33,850 nt of DNA from Chara braunii (GCA_003427395.1 BFEA01000092.1:1135772-1169621), one strand, 5' to 3'. Shown: positions 1 to 10,501, numbered from the stretch's first letter. The notes: generated by a model from the sequence alone, not told the origin. Program-made: numbers and translations.

Positions 1-180
1 ATTTAATTCTCTTTTTATTTTTATTTATTTTTATTATTAGTATTTATTTTCCGTATTTTATTTTTATTTCAAATTTGGTAAGGAATTCGGATGTAATGCT
101 CAGTTAAATCTTGTTTTATTTATTTTTCTCCATAACATATCTTTTTTCAGATGTTTTTAATGACTTTTTTTACTTTTGTT
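1..180. other. AT-rich DNA, nothing recognised
   Basis: This is T-rich sequence with runs of TTTATTTTT. No coding frame, RNA gene or repeat boundary could be supported. Confidence 0.6.
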
Positions 181-185
181 TTTTT

Positions 186-296
186 CCGGGTCCGCGTTCG
201 GCCCGAACGGTCGAACGCATCCCCAAGGGGTCCCATACGTTCGGGCGTTCGGGTTCGGGCATTCGGCCCGCCGGTTACCCTGTATATATATATATA
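186..296. repeat. GC-rich TTCGGG-type repeats ending in a (TA)n microsatellite
   Basis: A GC-rich island inside AT-rich DNA contains repeated TTCGGG/TTCGGCCCG words, for example GTTCGGGCGTTCGGG and CATTCGGCCCG. It ends in a (TA)n run at about 282-296. Similar CGTTCGG words occur in the leader blocks near 24,110 and 31,345, so this may be a worn piece of the same leader. That link is weak. Confidence 0.4.
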
Positions 297-299
297 AAA

Positions 300-720
300 A
301 GAAACGACATTTTCACAGTGTGCGACAACATTATTGGATATTGTCAGCTCAATAGTAGCTCAAAGATGCTAGGGTGGTGTTAAAGAATTTCTAGTTATAA
401 ACAACGAAGATCCCGACACTCTTCTCCCAAACCTTGTTCATAACCTTTATCATATCAACAAAGAAAGACAATATGGGAGGGAACTGGAAGTGTTTATCGT
501 CTTCAAAATGGATGTTTTTATATGGAGTCTCTCTACCAACCTACCCCTAGCCTCATAAAACTTGTGTAAGATTATAGAGACGTGGTTCTGCTAGCAATGA
601 GAATGAGATTCAAGTATATCACATTTGACCTCACTATCAATAATTATATTTGTTATTAGAATTTTGAGTGGCACGCGATACTGTACAATGAGAGACAAAT
701 GTAATCAAACTCCTCGTTCC
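300..720. other. No gene recognised
   Basis: Ordinary AT-leaning sequence. Short frames exist but none resembles a known protein and none has supporting signals. Confidence 0.5.
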
Positions 721-744
721 TTATCAAAACAAGTGGTCCACCAC

Positions 745-965
745 GGTGCACATCTCCTCCTCCCCATCCTACTACACCACCTCCTCCTCCTACCTCTTTT
801 TCATTTCGCTCCCTCATCCTCCTCATCCTCCACCATCACTTTTTACTCTGCTGCATTCCCCTCTACTTCTTTTTTCCGCCCTCCTACTCGGCAACACCCT
901 TCTCCTCTTCCCTCTCACACTCTCTCTTCCCCTACTGGTTCATTTATCTCTCTTCTCCGTCATTT
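745..965. repeat. Polypyrimidine (CT-rich) tract
   Basis: About 220 bp are almost purine-free on the + strand, built from CTCCTC, CCTCAT and TCTTTT words. Overlapping frames give Ser/Leu/Pro-rich peptides in two registers, as expected from composition rather than coding. Such tracts occur in plant 5' leaders and in retroelement LTRs, but no element edges are visible here. Confidence 0.6.
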
Positions 966-1321
966 TTGTGGTTAAGCGAAATAAAAAAACATACTTCTTA
1001 CCTAGAAAGAAAACGAAGTTTACCTCCTGAGTTGATACTTCGACCTCTCTCTAGTTAAAACTCCACATCTATATGAGTCAACTCGTGGTCAAGCTGCAAA
1101 CCAAAAACACATGGTCAAAGTTAGGGTAGGTGTGTGGTGGTTGAGGGTAGTGCATACATGCACTGCATTGGGGTTTTAAAGATTTTTCTTATTTTTTCCC
1201 CTCCCTCTTCCCTCTTCTAAGACTCTCTAGTTTCATCGTCAAGGCCTAGATGCCTTACGAGACGCATCTGCAGGCTCAACAACACCTGTCGTAATGCAAC
1301 TTGGTTGCAGATTGGTAACAA

Positions 1322-1654
1322 TTGTTTCTTTCATTTGACCGAACGAGAGTAGAGCTACCTTATGAGAGAACGAGAAATTGTCGTCCATATGAAGAGGGGG
1401 TAACATTTAGGATACAGGATGACGCAGTTGTGCTTAGGAGTGTCAAGAGCAACATATCAGGAGATGTCACGTGGTATGTTGAAGATTTAAGATGGCAGGG
1501 TAAGCAATTTATATGTCATGTCAGAGGTACTAGATTACTGTCGATGGTTTTAATCATATTGTTAGTTTCGTTATGGTTTTATATTTCTTTCAAACTATTA
1601 ATACATCGCATGAGCAAACTTGAGAATCGCAAAAAAAAAATCCAAAAAGTTTAA
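1322..1654 (+). CDS. Unrecognised 110-codon frame, possible gene or transposase fragment
   Basis: I do not recognise this frame. Residues about 1-70 have mixed, protein-like composition, with charged stretches such as RTRVELPYERTRNCRPYEE and EDLRWQGKQFICHVRG. Residues about 74-93 are hydrophobic and could form a membrane segment. The tail is basic. The frame passes through an A10 run (about 1,630-1,639) and stops at 1,652-1,654. A one-base shift in that run opens about 40 more codons, ending at 1,783. A splice-donor-like GGTAAGC lies at 1,499-1,505, so the protein-like part could instead be an exon ending there. It stands alone between repeats, so a decayed transposon or captured gene piece is the likeliest origin. 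Confidence 0.3.
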   Translation: MFLSFDRTRVELPYERTRNCRPYEEGVTFRIQDDAVVLRSVKSNISGDVTWYVEDLRWQGKQFICHVRGTRLLSMVLIILLVSLWFYISFKLLIHRMSKLENRKKKIQKV

Positions 1655-1789
1655 GGTTCGAGGCCGCAATACCAAAATGGTTGACGACACTAGCCAAAAG
1701 AAGGACGTTGACGTTTTGGCAAAGCTTGGCGCACCGGGAGGAATCTGCCTCAACAAAAAAAGTTCGGATGTACTAGTGGTTTAAGAATT

Positions 1790-2099
1790 CATTATCTTTG
1801 GGGATGATTTATTGTGCTTAGATAGGTTTTGGATCTCTGTAAAAAAATATTTAATTGTTGAAATTTTATTATCAAATTAGTTTTTTTTTTTACAATTTAT
1901 ACCCATGTTTTTTTATCTTTATGTTTTATGTCATAATATATCGCTCGCGCGTTGTTTAGTCATATATAATACAGTTACATTAACAATATGTTAATGATAA
2001 CAAACTGCTAAGGCAAGTGAAGGTTGACAAGTATATTAATATTAAGCAATTAAATGTTTAGCGTTCATACACAGTTTAGCACAAACACTCGGACGGAAA
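1790..2099. other. AT-rich DNA, nothing recognised
   Basis: Low-complexity AT-rich sequence with T-runs. No feature could be supported. Confidence 0.5.
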
Positions 2100-2110
2100 G
2101 GGGGGGGGGG
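2100..2110. repeat. Poly(G) run of 11
   Basis: Eleven consecutive G residues lie directly upstream of a 35-bp tandem repeat. This is a slippage-prone homopolymer. Confidence 0.8.
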
Positions 2111-2120
2111 AGGTCAAAAG

Positions 2121-2205
2121 CTTCAGCGTTTTCACCACTTCATAATTTTCATAATCTTCAGTTTTTTCACCACTTCATAATTTCCAGAATCTTCAGTGTT
2201 CGTAC
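2121..2205. repeat. 35-bp tandem repeat
   Basis: Unit 1 (2,121-2,155) and unit 2 (2,156-2,190) both start CTTCAG and contain TTTTCACCACTTCATAATTT. A third unit begins at 2,191 with CTTCAGTGTTCG and then diverges. A related segment (CACGACTTCATAATCTTCAT) recurs near 2,250-2,275, so the array was probably larger. Confidence 0.7.
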
Positions 2206-2385
2206 ATGCTCGGACATGCGAGGTGTACTTAAGAATTTTTAACATCCTCACGACTTCATAATCTTCATAATCTTGAGCGTTTCTACATTCTCAGACGGGT
2301 GAGCAAACACTTAACATTTTTAGTGAATCATTATTCAACGTAAGGGCATTCGACATTTTCAACACTTTTCAAATCGTTAAAATGT

Positions 2386-2842
2386 TGTCGAGCGCATCGG
2401 CTCCCACTTTTTTTTGCAAAGGCGGGGGTCCTCCCGGCTATATCACGCAGGAGTAAAATAGAACATAAATAGAGACAACTTAGGATGGTGCATAAATAAT
2501 CCCGCGAACCGCAGAGACGGATGTGGTTGCATCGTCCCTTCGCTGCTCTAGACGGGTGCGCAATTGTACTTCCCACAGTCCCCTACGACAGGATAGGTTC
2601 TCGCGGGGCACATCTTGCCTTCCCTAAGGGGTTGTCCCACCATAAGGGTCGTATCCCTACCGAGTTACTGACCCACGTGCGAAAACTTTTACATGCAATT
2701 GCAGAGGTAGGTCAGCCGAGGGCGTTTGCTCGTTCGCTTGAGTAAAGGTACGCTTGGTTAAACGCCAAGTGGGCCCGCTGTTCGTTCCCTAGGGCGCTGA
2801 TCTCCTAGGTACGAAACGAACGTCGGTCGACTAGGACGGTCT
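2386..2842 (-). mobile_element. Fragment D: U5-end of the large LTR family, truncated
   Basis: On the minus strand this ends in the same terminal motif as the other copies (plus strand TGTCGAGCGCATCGG). It matches LTR B and LTR C in order: the terminal block, CCCCTACGACAGGATAG, the block around CCGAGTTACTGACCCA (GCCGAGCTACCAGTCCA in B and C), GCAGAGGTAGGTCAGCCGAG, and GTCGGTCGACTAGGACG. Homology stops near 2,842, so only about 0.46 kb of a 3.8 kb LTR remains. It is more diverged than A, B or C. Confidence 0.75.
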
Positions 2843-2849
2843 CAACCAA

Positions 2850-4735
2850 ACGTGAAACCCATAAAATAATCATAGTCCCTTTATAATTCTTTGATCACAA
2901 AATAAATACCACACAAGATAGGATTTTTGGCTTGATGAGATGATCCGCCAAAGTTATTATTCCTAGCCTATATGACTGAAGAGACATTTATACCACTGTT
3001 TTCGAGGCAGAGGCTCGTTATTGACCAAAATTTTGGAAAGGACAACCTAACATTTGACATATAGGTTGGTCCGTCGACATTTACTAAACCTTGCCAGGAA
3101 TGACTTCTTCGAGTAGATTCCACTCCTACCATGCGGATCAACAAGTGATCTGGCTTCTGGTCGAAGTTTGAATTCTCGGCTTGACCACACCTCCGTATCA
3201 TATGCAGTTTGTTTGGAGAAAATTATTATCTAGTGGATAAAAATTCTGTTGGTCGCTTTGTCCTCCTGGCAATAATTACTTTCTCCTTTCCTCAAATAAT
3301 GAAGTATTCACATTCATCATTAGGATACCCAAAACAAAACCGCAATCGTTATTACTGCGCAAAGAAATTTGTCTCCTTCATTACCTATCTCTTCGTGCGG
3401 GTTGAAGCTTCTTATTTCTTTGACTTTTTTTATTTTAACGGTGGAACATAAAGTGACCACCCGCAAGGGCATAATTAACCCCTACATCGTCCTAGACTTG
3501 ACGAGGGTTGACGCACATTGTGCTGTCACATACCCATCCCTCTAGGAAGTGATTTGTGGATACTTATTCCCCTCGCCCGAGCCCGAAGACCCAGATCTCA
3601 GAGGTTGTGTCGTCACCACTGAGTCGGCAAAGTACCACTCCCGACGAATTGGGTTCACTCCAAGTCGATAACAGGGCCGGCTCCGAAAGCATACGAACCC
3701 CTGCCTTGGATGCTTCCTAAAGAGAGAGACTGTGTTCACCATAAGTAGGGTTTTTATATTCTCATTACTCCTAAGTTCTAGGTAACTTGAACGAAAAAGA
3801 AACCGAAGGAGATAGATAATGAGAATCATTTGGACAGGTATAGGTAGATAAGGTCATTTGCGATAAAACAAAGTCAATCATGGAGACAGAGCTAAGTCTG
3901 TTTGACCTTATCTACTTTATTTCAATTGAATTCCTTTTATGGTGCACACAAAATTAAAGTTCTTCAAGACATCGAATCCTTTTTGACATGCAAGCAGGTG
4001 AGAAGTAAAAGAAAGACAATCCTTTTCCTTTTCTCCAATAGGCATAGTCAATCTCCTTTGCAAACATCCTTCTACCTACCTGCACATACCGCAAAGTAGA
4101 ACAAACAAGCTCAAAAGAAAACCAGTACAATTTCATACTCAAGTCGGACTTTTCTGTTCGCATGCATAACTCGCACAACTTTCCTCCACCTTTTCTTTTT
4201 GAACATTGAAAACAAACTGGGTTAAGCAAAGTGTGGGCTCACACAGGTGTGAAGGGAAGCCTGAGTCAATCAACAGACTGACCTTGAGGGAAGTTTGATC
4301 CAGCTCACTCAAGAAAGTTGAGTAATATCCAATCAAATTTGAAAAGACGATCGCCGTTGAAGTTGAAAATAGGAGGCCACAACTCCACAACTCGTGGCCG
4401 TTCCACTGAACGATGGTCCGCCTCTTTCTCCAAATGCCCAAATGAGCAAAGGTCAAGTCCACGCCACTTTCAATTCACTATATCTGACCCCAAGTTGGTC
4501 CCACTCGGTTCCAAAATCATTCTTGGTAGTCCAACACTCTTGCCCGCAATACCAGATGGTCCAGAACTCGAAACCGCTCGCTCCACATTCCGTTAAAAGA
4601 AATAACGGTGACTCTAGTTGAAGACTGCATGTGCAGTGAGCCCCAATAGCCACCGACTGCACTTACTCCGCACTCTCTTCATACTGTGGGTCCACACACC
4701 ATTACCGCATGGTCCCAAGATGGGCCCGCTGTCGG
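2850..4735. other. No gene recognised
   Basis: This stretch holds only short frames on both strands with no recognisable domain and no conserved start or RBS-like context. The frames near 3,542-3,829 (-) and 4,318-4,596 (+) overlap other frames and look like chance. I see no clear element boundary. Confidence 0.45.
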
Positions 4736-4740
4736 CGCGA

Positions 4741-4758
4741 ATACCCTTACAAGGGTAT
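4741..4758. repeat. Perfect 8-bp inverted repeat
   Basis: ATACCCTT and AAGGGTAT are separated by two bases (AC). It lies just left of the homology seen with the internal regions. Its function is unknown. Confidence 0.6.
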
Positions 4759-4759
4759 C

Positions 4760-5224
4760 CGCCCTGGTTTTTGCAAGCAACAGAAAATAAGTTGAAAGTT
4801 TAAGTATACCGCGCTAGGCGCAGTTGCATCTGTGATTTACGTTGACCAAATGGTTGACTACAATAGAGAGTGCGTGAGCGCGCAGGTTTAAGGCGCGCGT
4901 GATTCTTTTTTTTTGCGTTATTGATCATAAAGTCGGCGAGAACATCGGTCATTCTGTCTAATGATATTATTATCATTTTTTTTAAGCAGGAAGTAAGGAT
5001 ATCTTCCTTTGATTGGTACGTTTGACCGAGTCGAGCGCTCGTACAGACAGCGACCCCGACGATGGCATCGGCGATGACGGCGCGACTTTGTGCGGTGTAT
5101 GGGGTGTCGTAGGATGGTACGCGGGGCAATTATGGCACGGTATAAGCAAGCAGGCGTGGGCACTGGGAGCCGCGCAGCCGGTTTGTTGGCCCAAAACGTC
5201 ACGCCGCACTGCCTTGTATGGTAC
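4760..5224. other. Unassigned flank left of copy A, possible eroded LTR end
   Basis: No gene is visible. Weak similarity to the U5 end of the LTR can be read at about 5,105-5,200, for example TGTCGTAGG-ATGG near 5,106 and GGTTTGTTGGCCCAAA near 5,179. This would place a badly eroded 5' LTR directly before the leader block of copy A. The match is by eye and gapped, so it is only a possibility. A perfect 10-bp palindrome CGAGCGCTCG lies at 5,033-5,042. Confidence 0.3.
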
Positions 5225-5400
5225 TCTGCGGGCGCTGGTCTCAGGCTTGGGCTTAGCCCTATTGGTTACGGTATTGGATTCGGGAGACGGAGGTTCGGGG
5301 GTCAAGGTCAGTGGGCGTCGGCGAGACAGCAGCGGAGCAGCGTGGAGCAATACCTGATGGGTTAAGGGCCCCGCGGGGCTATCCCCCTCGGTTTTGTTTA
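5225..5400 (+). mobile_element. Leader block of copy A
   Basis: This matches the minus-strand sequence just inside LTR C (31,480-31,335) in order: CTTGGGCTTAGCC versus CTTGGGCCTAGC, GGTTACGGTAT versus GGTTACGGCAT, and GGGGCTATCCCCCTCGGTTTTG versus GGGGCTACCCCCTTCTGGCTTTG. A third version lies beyond LTR B near 24,215-24,075. No TGG-type primer-binding site was found where one would be expected. Confidence 0.55.
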
Positions 5401-5932
5401 CAGGCGCGGCGGCGGACCCACTCCACAGAACGGCAGGGTGCCAGCGATCCCGCGGTTCCCCGACGTTACTGTTATTCTACTTTATTTTCTTATTGTGCTG
5501 GGTCCTGCGCCCCGTTTTGGGACGCGGGGCTGCGGTAGGAGCACGTGGGGTTGTGTTGTATTTGCGGGGTCGTCCGAAGTGCAATTACAAACTGTTCTCA
5601 TAACTACGTCAGAGCCGCGCCCGGCACCGGTTTGCCTGGGATGCTGTGTCGTGGGTGCGGCAGGCACCCAAGAGCCTAGCCCGGTGGGGCGCAACCATGA
5701 ACGGTTGAAATACGGGCAAGTATCCTGGCTTACCCCGGGGCCATTTTACAGAGGCCGCGGGGTACTGAGAAGGCGGGTGGCCCAGCGGCCAAAGTCCTCC
5801 GGGACATCCGTTAGAATTGGAATGATAAGGAAAAGGCCAGGCGGCATTTGGCAGCGTCGGGGGGGCATTGCCCCGGATGAGTCTCCAGGACACCTGTGAA
5901 AATTGAAACGAATTAGAGAAGACCAGCATGGC

Positions 5933-5944
5933 CCGTGCGCACGG
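5933..5944. repeat. 12-bp perfect palindrome
   Basis: CCGTGCGCACGG reads the same on both strands. It lies within the internal region of copy A and its function is unknown. Confidence 0.6.
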
Positions 5945-8163
5945 ACGACGTGCATAAATCGGAGGAGGTCTGACGGCGGGGCATTTTTTTGTCTCGCTTG
6001 GCATTCGACCGACCATCGGACCACATCCAGCTGGAAGGCCGGGTTGACGTCAACCTGGGCCGAGGCAAAGAGAAGAGGGCGGGGGGCAGCGGATGAATTG
6101 CGGCTCGAAAATGCGCCGGGTGCGTACAGAGAAAGGAGGCGCCGACTATGGCGGGGCAGATAGGGAGGAGAAGAGCAGAGCGAGGCGGCGCGGTTACGGG
6201 GGCAGGCAGTTGGTTGGGGAGCAGCGGCGAACCGCGTGGGCAGGCGCAGCAGAGAGAGGGGTGAAGGTGATGAAAACCGGAAAGAATCCGGACGGCTTGC
6301 CGCACCGGGTTCATTCGGAGGGGGAAGGCAGCGGGAAAAAGCTCAGCACGGGGAGGGAAATCAATGTTCCGCCCGTTTCTTGATCAAAACGAGCGGGGGA
6401 AAGGGCTGAGCGGGGGGTTTGGAGGCGGGCGATCACGGTTATGATGTTAGTTTTGGAAGAGGTGGAATGTGGGAGGGGGTAGGGACGAAAGCGAGTGCGC
6501 GGGCTATGGCAGGAACGTGCAGAGAGGAAGGTGGGAGTCGACAAACGTAAAGCCGCCCAATCCTGGATGGAAACGGGCGGGGGAAGATCCGAACCGAGGG
6601 TCCTTCAGCACCGCGAGCTCGATTCAGAGGTTAGTTAGGGGAGAATGTTAGTAGAAAGGGAGTTAGAGAAGAAAGGGCTTGCGCGGGATATGGAGGAGAG
6701 GAGTGAGGAAGGAGCAAAGAGTGCATAGCTCACCTGATACGTTGTGGAACTGAGTGAAGGAAGAATCAAAGTTGGGGCTTTTAGACATTGCGAAACAGAT
6801 GCCAGTGTTATTTTCTAGGTAGGATGGGTGGTATAGTCGAAGGCGGATGTATGGGTTGCGTCGTGGCTAGAAAGGAATGAGCAAGATGTTCGAGATCAAA
6901 GGTTTCGTCCGTTACTTAACAACGACGGGCGGTCAGAGAGTAGAAGCGGGGGTTATGAGGGATGGCGAACTTGTGTAGAAAGTTACTAGGACCACTAACC
7001 TAGTAAGATGAAAGCTAAATAGAGAGTAGGCTGCGATCGGGGGGGGGCGCTACTACGGGCAGTGTATCCTTCCATGTTCTAGGGGAAGATTCATACGAAG
7101 TTGGTCACTTGAACAAAAGGGGAGGCGCCAGGGCAGCCGCAAGAGAGGAGGCTCACCTGCTGGCCGATGTGTTGTCCCTCCTACCGGTTGAAGTAGCAGG
7201 AATTGGAGCCATGTATCTGCCTGCTGGCCGACAAGCTGGTCACTGTTGACCAGGAGAGAGGCACGGGAGCGAACTGAGGGGTGGGAGCTTACCTACCTGC
7301 GGCGTTCGCTTTCGTCTGGCGGTCCTTCCTGTTGGTGATTGGTAGAGTTGTCGGGAGTGTGGGTATGGCAGATGTAGGCTAATTGGAGGAAGGATAAGGG
7401 AGAGATGGCGAAAGGTGGTGATGGAGGTTTGCCGGAGTGACTCTCGAGCTCAGTGGGTGGCGGGAGCCAACAGTCTACAGAGTTCAGTTGTAATGTGAGT
7501 TGATCGGACTCCGCTTTGCTCTGTGTGGGATGTGTGGGCGTACTCATCTGTGCCCCGCTGCTGACCTGCTGCCTGTGTCTTGCCTACTTCGCGTGAGGAC
7601 CTTAGCAGATTAATCCGCTCGCTGTGCAGTGTGGCCGTGCTGATGGTATCACCGCGCCTCGCTGTTTCGCAGCCGTGTTGTCCATTCGCTGGCCGCGCCA
7701 TGTCTGCACCCTGTAAGTTAGCTGTCTAGTTGCGGGCGTTTCGTGCTCCGCTCAACAGCCGCCATCCTGCTGATCCGTCCGGTCCGTAGTCCCCTGAAGT
7801 ACTGTTGATGGTTCCTGCTCTGCGTCCTGCATGCATGGCGGATAGGGTCGGAGAGTGTTAGGCACAGCAACAGCGGGCCAGCTATAAGGTGTGGACGCGA
7901 CAGTCAGCTGGCGTGGTGCTATTTATGTAGCACGGGGAGGGGCTCGTTGGCGTGTTGAGCGTGCTGCAGCGCCACCACCACCTACTACCCTTCGTATTAG
8001 CTTGTCCCAGCACGCTGCCACTGTTAGTGGTGGTTGTGATCGCCGTGCGTGGTGTGACGGCGTACTGAAGACCGGTACCGTACGCTGCTACAACACCTTG
8101 TGGTTGCGCGCAAGTGCTATACATGCGATGTTTTGTCGAGGGCCGCGAAGTTACCTACGTTGC

Positions 8164-8173
8164 GGAGGGAGGG
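8164..8173 (+). promoter_or_regulatory. Polypurine tract next to LTR A
   Basis: GGAGGGAGGG directly abuts TGTCGGG, the proposed first bases of the LTR. LTR retroelements prime plus-strand DNA synthesis from such a purine tract at the 5' edge of the 3' LTR. Copy B has a purine-rich but interrupted counterpart just outside its LTR (28,611-28,640, - strand). Confidence 0.55.
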
Positions 8174-8821
8174 TGTCGGGATTCAAAGAAGTGAGCAGGT
8201 TTGAGAAGGGAGGTCATTGCTACGAATTGGAGAGTCGCCACAGAGTCAACGAGTGGCAGTTTGGTTTTGGTGGACCAATTTGTTCTGGGCATTGGCCACC
8301 ATTGTAGGGCCCTTAGGCGAGTGAAGGTATCAAAGCCCTCTCCTGCGAGTCTGAGAGCACCTTCCTTGTATCTGAGCGACTCAAACCTTCTCCTTTTGTC
8401 CTTCTAATTCTAAGTCTAGTCTGTTGTTTTTGAGAGGAGGGCGGCAGGCGGGATTACAACCCGTACTCCGCGCCAAGGCCTCTGTGGGAGGTTCGCCCCA
8501 CCGATTGTGGGAGCTCTGCTGGAACTCAGGAGGGGTTCTGGAGGCAGAGAACTGAAAGGTAATCATTGCGCTCCCTCTATATACCCTGGTATGACCCCTA
8601 CTTGTACATCTTGCTATGTTTGACTGAGTACGTTGCGTGCACCCCTATTTTAACTTTGGATTGACTGGCAGGATACAAGTCAAATTAAATAAAGGAATGT
8701 GTGTGCAATCGCAGTTTCAGCATTGTTGATTGCCTGAAGGCAGATTGTGAACACAAGGCGTTGCATCTGGGGGAAGGGGGGGTGAAAGGTGGTTTTGCTT
8801 GAGCCTAAATGGGTCCTATGG

Positions 8822-9640
8822 GGTCATACCAGTTCCATAACATTGGACGGTATGACCGCTGTGTTTTATTTTTGAATTGCATGGAGAGTCAGACCAGTTC
8901 CATAAGATTGGACGGTCTAATTACTCTGAATTGTGAGGGTTTGACTGTGGCTGACTTTCCAGAGGCCAAACCTGTACCATAAGATTGGAGGGTTTGATTG
9001 CCATGTTTGACTGGGGTTTGTTCTGTTTCTTTTGTTTCTGATCGAGGAGGTCTGAGTAAGTCCATAAGATTGGACGGCTCAGCCCCTTCCTGTTTCGTTC
9101 TTAGAGAGTAATTCTCGCTGAGGGCAGGGCATGTCCATAAGATTGGACGGCCTTTGACTCATGCCACACACAGTGGGATCAGAGAGAAACGAACCTGACA
9201 GAGGACCAGATATGTTCCATAAGCTTGGACGGTCTGGCCTAAAGCCTCGCACATGTTGGAACAAAAAAAGTTAAATTTTGACTATATTTTATATCATTCT
9301 ATCTATGAACAGGCTAGTCAGGCATGGGTTCCATAAGAATCGACGACCTGGCTATAGCTTATCATGAAATGAAGAGAGTATAACTAAGAGTATAATTGAA
9401 GGTAACCCTGGGCAGGCTGGACCTTGTTCTAAGATGAACGGTTCATTCCTAGGCCCAGCTTTTGAACACCAAACTCAGAGAGGTATATATAATTTGGATA
9501 TTAAACAGTTTGAGGCGGTTGAGCCTTGTTCTAAGATGAACGGCTTAGTCATATGCCCAAAAGGAAGAGAGAAGTAGTTGTGCAACCTGTTCGTGTAAAC
9601 TCAATGGCTGAGTCGGGAAGGTTCCATAAGATTGGACGGC
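8822..9640 (+). repeat. Array of 10 hairpin modules in LTR A
   Basis: Modules share a hexaloop TAAGAT on an inner stem, inside a variable outer stem. H1: GGTCATACC (8,822-8,830) with GGTATGACC (8,849-8,857), 9 bp perfect. H2: AGACC/GGTCT (8,891/8,914) plus AGAGT/ACTCT (8,885/8,923). H3: CAAACC/GGTTTG (8,967/8,991). H4: CTGAG/CTCAG (9,052/9,078). H5: AGGGC/GCCTT (9,126/9,150). H6: CCAGA/TCTGG (9,206/9,233). H7: TAGTCAGG/CCTGGCTA (9,315/9,347). H8: GGACC/GGTTC plus CTGGGC/GCCCAG (9,408/9,453). H9: TTGAGCC/GGCTTAG (9,519/9,542). H10 (core 9,623-9,636) has a decayed outer stem. H8 and H9 have inner stem GTTC/GAAC; the rest are mostly TCCA/TGGA. Confidence 0.85.
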
Positions 9641-9949
9641 TTGAATTTATGCCCTATGTAAGATGGGTATAACGGAATAAAGCATCGAAAGATTACAAAC
9701 TATTGTTTGCAAAGTTTGACTTGGGAATGGTGAGAGTACTTACCTTTGTAGTTTGGCTTGCATGAGACTGAGTGAGGCTACTACTTGGTTTGAGTGTCAG
9801 GTTGACATGTAATTGTTTTAGAGGCTCGCCTCGTGCTAGAGCGATAGGAGTTTGTTTCAATTCCTGCATTTTCTTAGCTAAGTTTATTTTACTTAGATCA
9901 ATTCTCGCATTTTCTGGGATCTTTTGTTATACTTGGCTTTGTATAAATT

Positions 9950-10250
9950 CTGGTAAGCTACTTTCTCTACGGGAAGCGCTGCCGAAATTTCTGCAAATCC
10001 AAGTAGTTAGTCAAGTTTTGACTTGTCAAAGTTAAACTTGTCTAAAGTTTATATATGACTTAGTAAAAATCTAGAAAGTGCCCTTTTCTAAAGGGAGTGC
10101 TGCCCAAATTTTTGCTAATTCAGAGAGTTAAACAAAATTGAACTTTGGAAGGTCAAAGACTATTCTTGGTTTCATATTTGGGCTGATATAAATTCTGAAA
10201 AGGCACTTTTCCTACGGGAAGCGCTGCCAAAATTTTCTCGATTTAAACAA
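9950..10250 (+). repeat. Three-unit tandem repeat of about 121 bp in LTR A
   Basis: The landmarks are TTTCTCTACGGGAAGCGCTG (9,962), TTTTCTAAAGGGAGTGCTG (10,084) and TTTTCCTACGGGAAGCGCTG (10,207). Each is followed by CC-AAATTT-like sequence and a CAAAGT/CAAGTT-rich stretch. The same three units occur in LTR B (26,520-26,830) and LTR C (33,110-33,430), so the triplication predates the split of the copies. Confidence 0.7.
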
Positions 10251-10501
10251 GATAGATTATATTTTGACAGGTGGCGATTTTGGCGATCCACTCTTTATAG
10301 GGGAGATTATGCCAGGAACTACCTTTGCTTTGGGCACTGCTTAAAGGTAGACTCAGGCCTAGTGAGCTAGGATGATTCGGGTGAGAATGTGTTATGGAGT
10401 TGTATTCTCCATACACTTATGATTTTAGTTTGGGGATAAGCCTGTTTTGTGTTACAGGTCTTCTGGATCGATTGACTCAGGATTTGGACTAGTTTCAGCT
10501 T

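Larger units (their letters stand above)
5225..8173 (+). mobile_element. Internal region of copy A, GC-rich and without visible gag-pol
   Basis: About 2.9 kb of GC-rich DNA lies directly upstream of LTR A. The matching region of copy B (31,511-28,611, - strand) has nearly the same length and shares blocks at both ends. No frame is long enough for gag, protease, RT or integrase and none of their motifs was seen. The longest frames (about 130-150 codons, for example 5,438-5,899 + and 5,913-6,314 -) are Arg/Pro/Gly-rich and overlap on both strands, as GC-rich DNA produces by chance. A non-autonomous element is likely. The alternative is the non-coding 3' part of a larger 5'-truncated element. 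Confidence 0.6.

Noticed and set aside
746-1030. Ser/Leu/Pro-rich frames
   Set aside because: They come from the polypyrimidine tract, which gives similar peptides in two frames.
5028-5045. Match of the CGAGCGCTCG palindrome in A with AGCGCTCG near 31,140 as the element start
   Set aside because: The leader alignment puts the matching part of A at 5,225-5,400, so this shared word is a coincidence.
5913-6314. Antisense frame similar to a frame in copy B (words such as PAH-RA-IH and LL-AL), possibly like antisense ORFs of Tat-lineage elements
   Set aside because: The resemblance is short and explained by nucleotide homology between the copies. Frames and ends are not conserved.
5013-6383. Overlapping frames of 90-150 codons in the GC-rich internal region
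   Set aside because: GC-rich DNA has few stops. The frames overlap in several registers and both strands, carry no domain, and are not kept as frames in copy B.
8822-9640. CRISPR-like array of short repeats with spacers
   Set aside because: The repeats are only about 14-18 bp, vary, and are flanked by complementary arms. Spacing is irregular, there are no cas genes, and the setting is eukaryotic.
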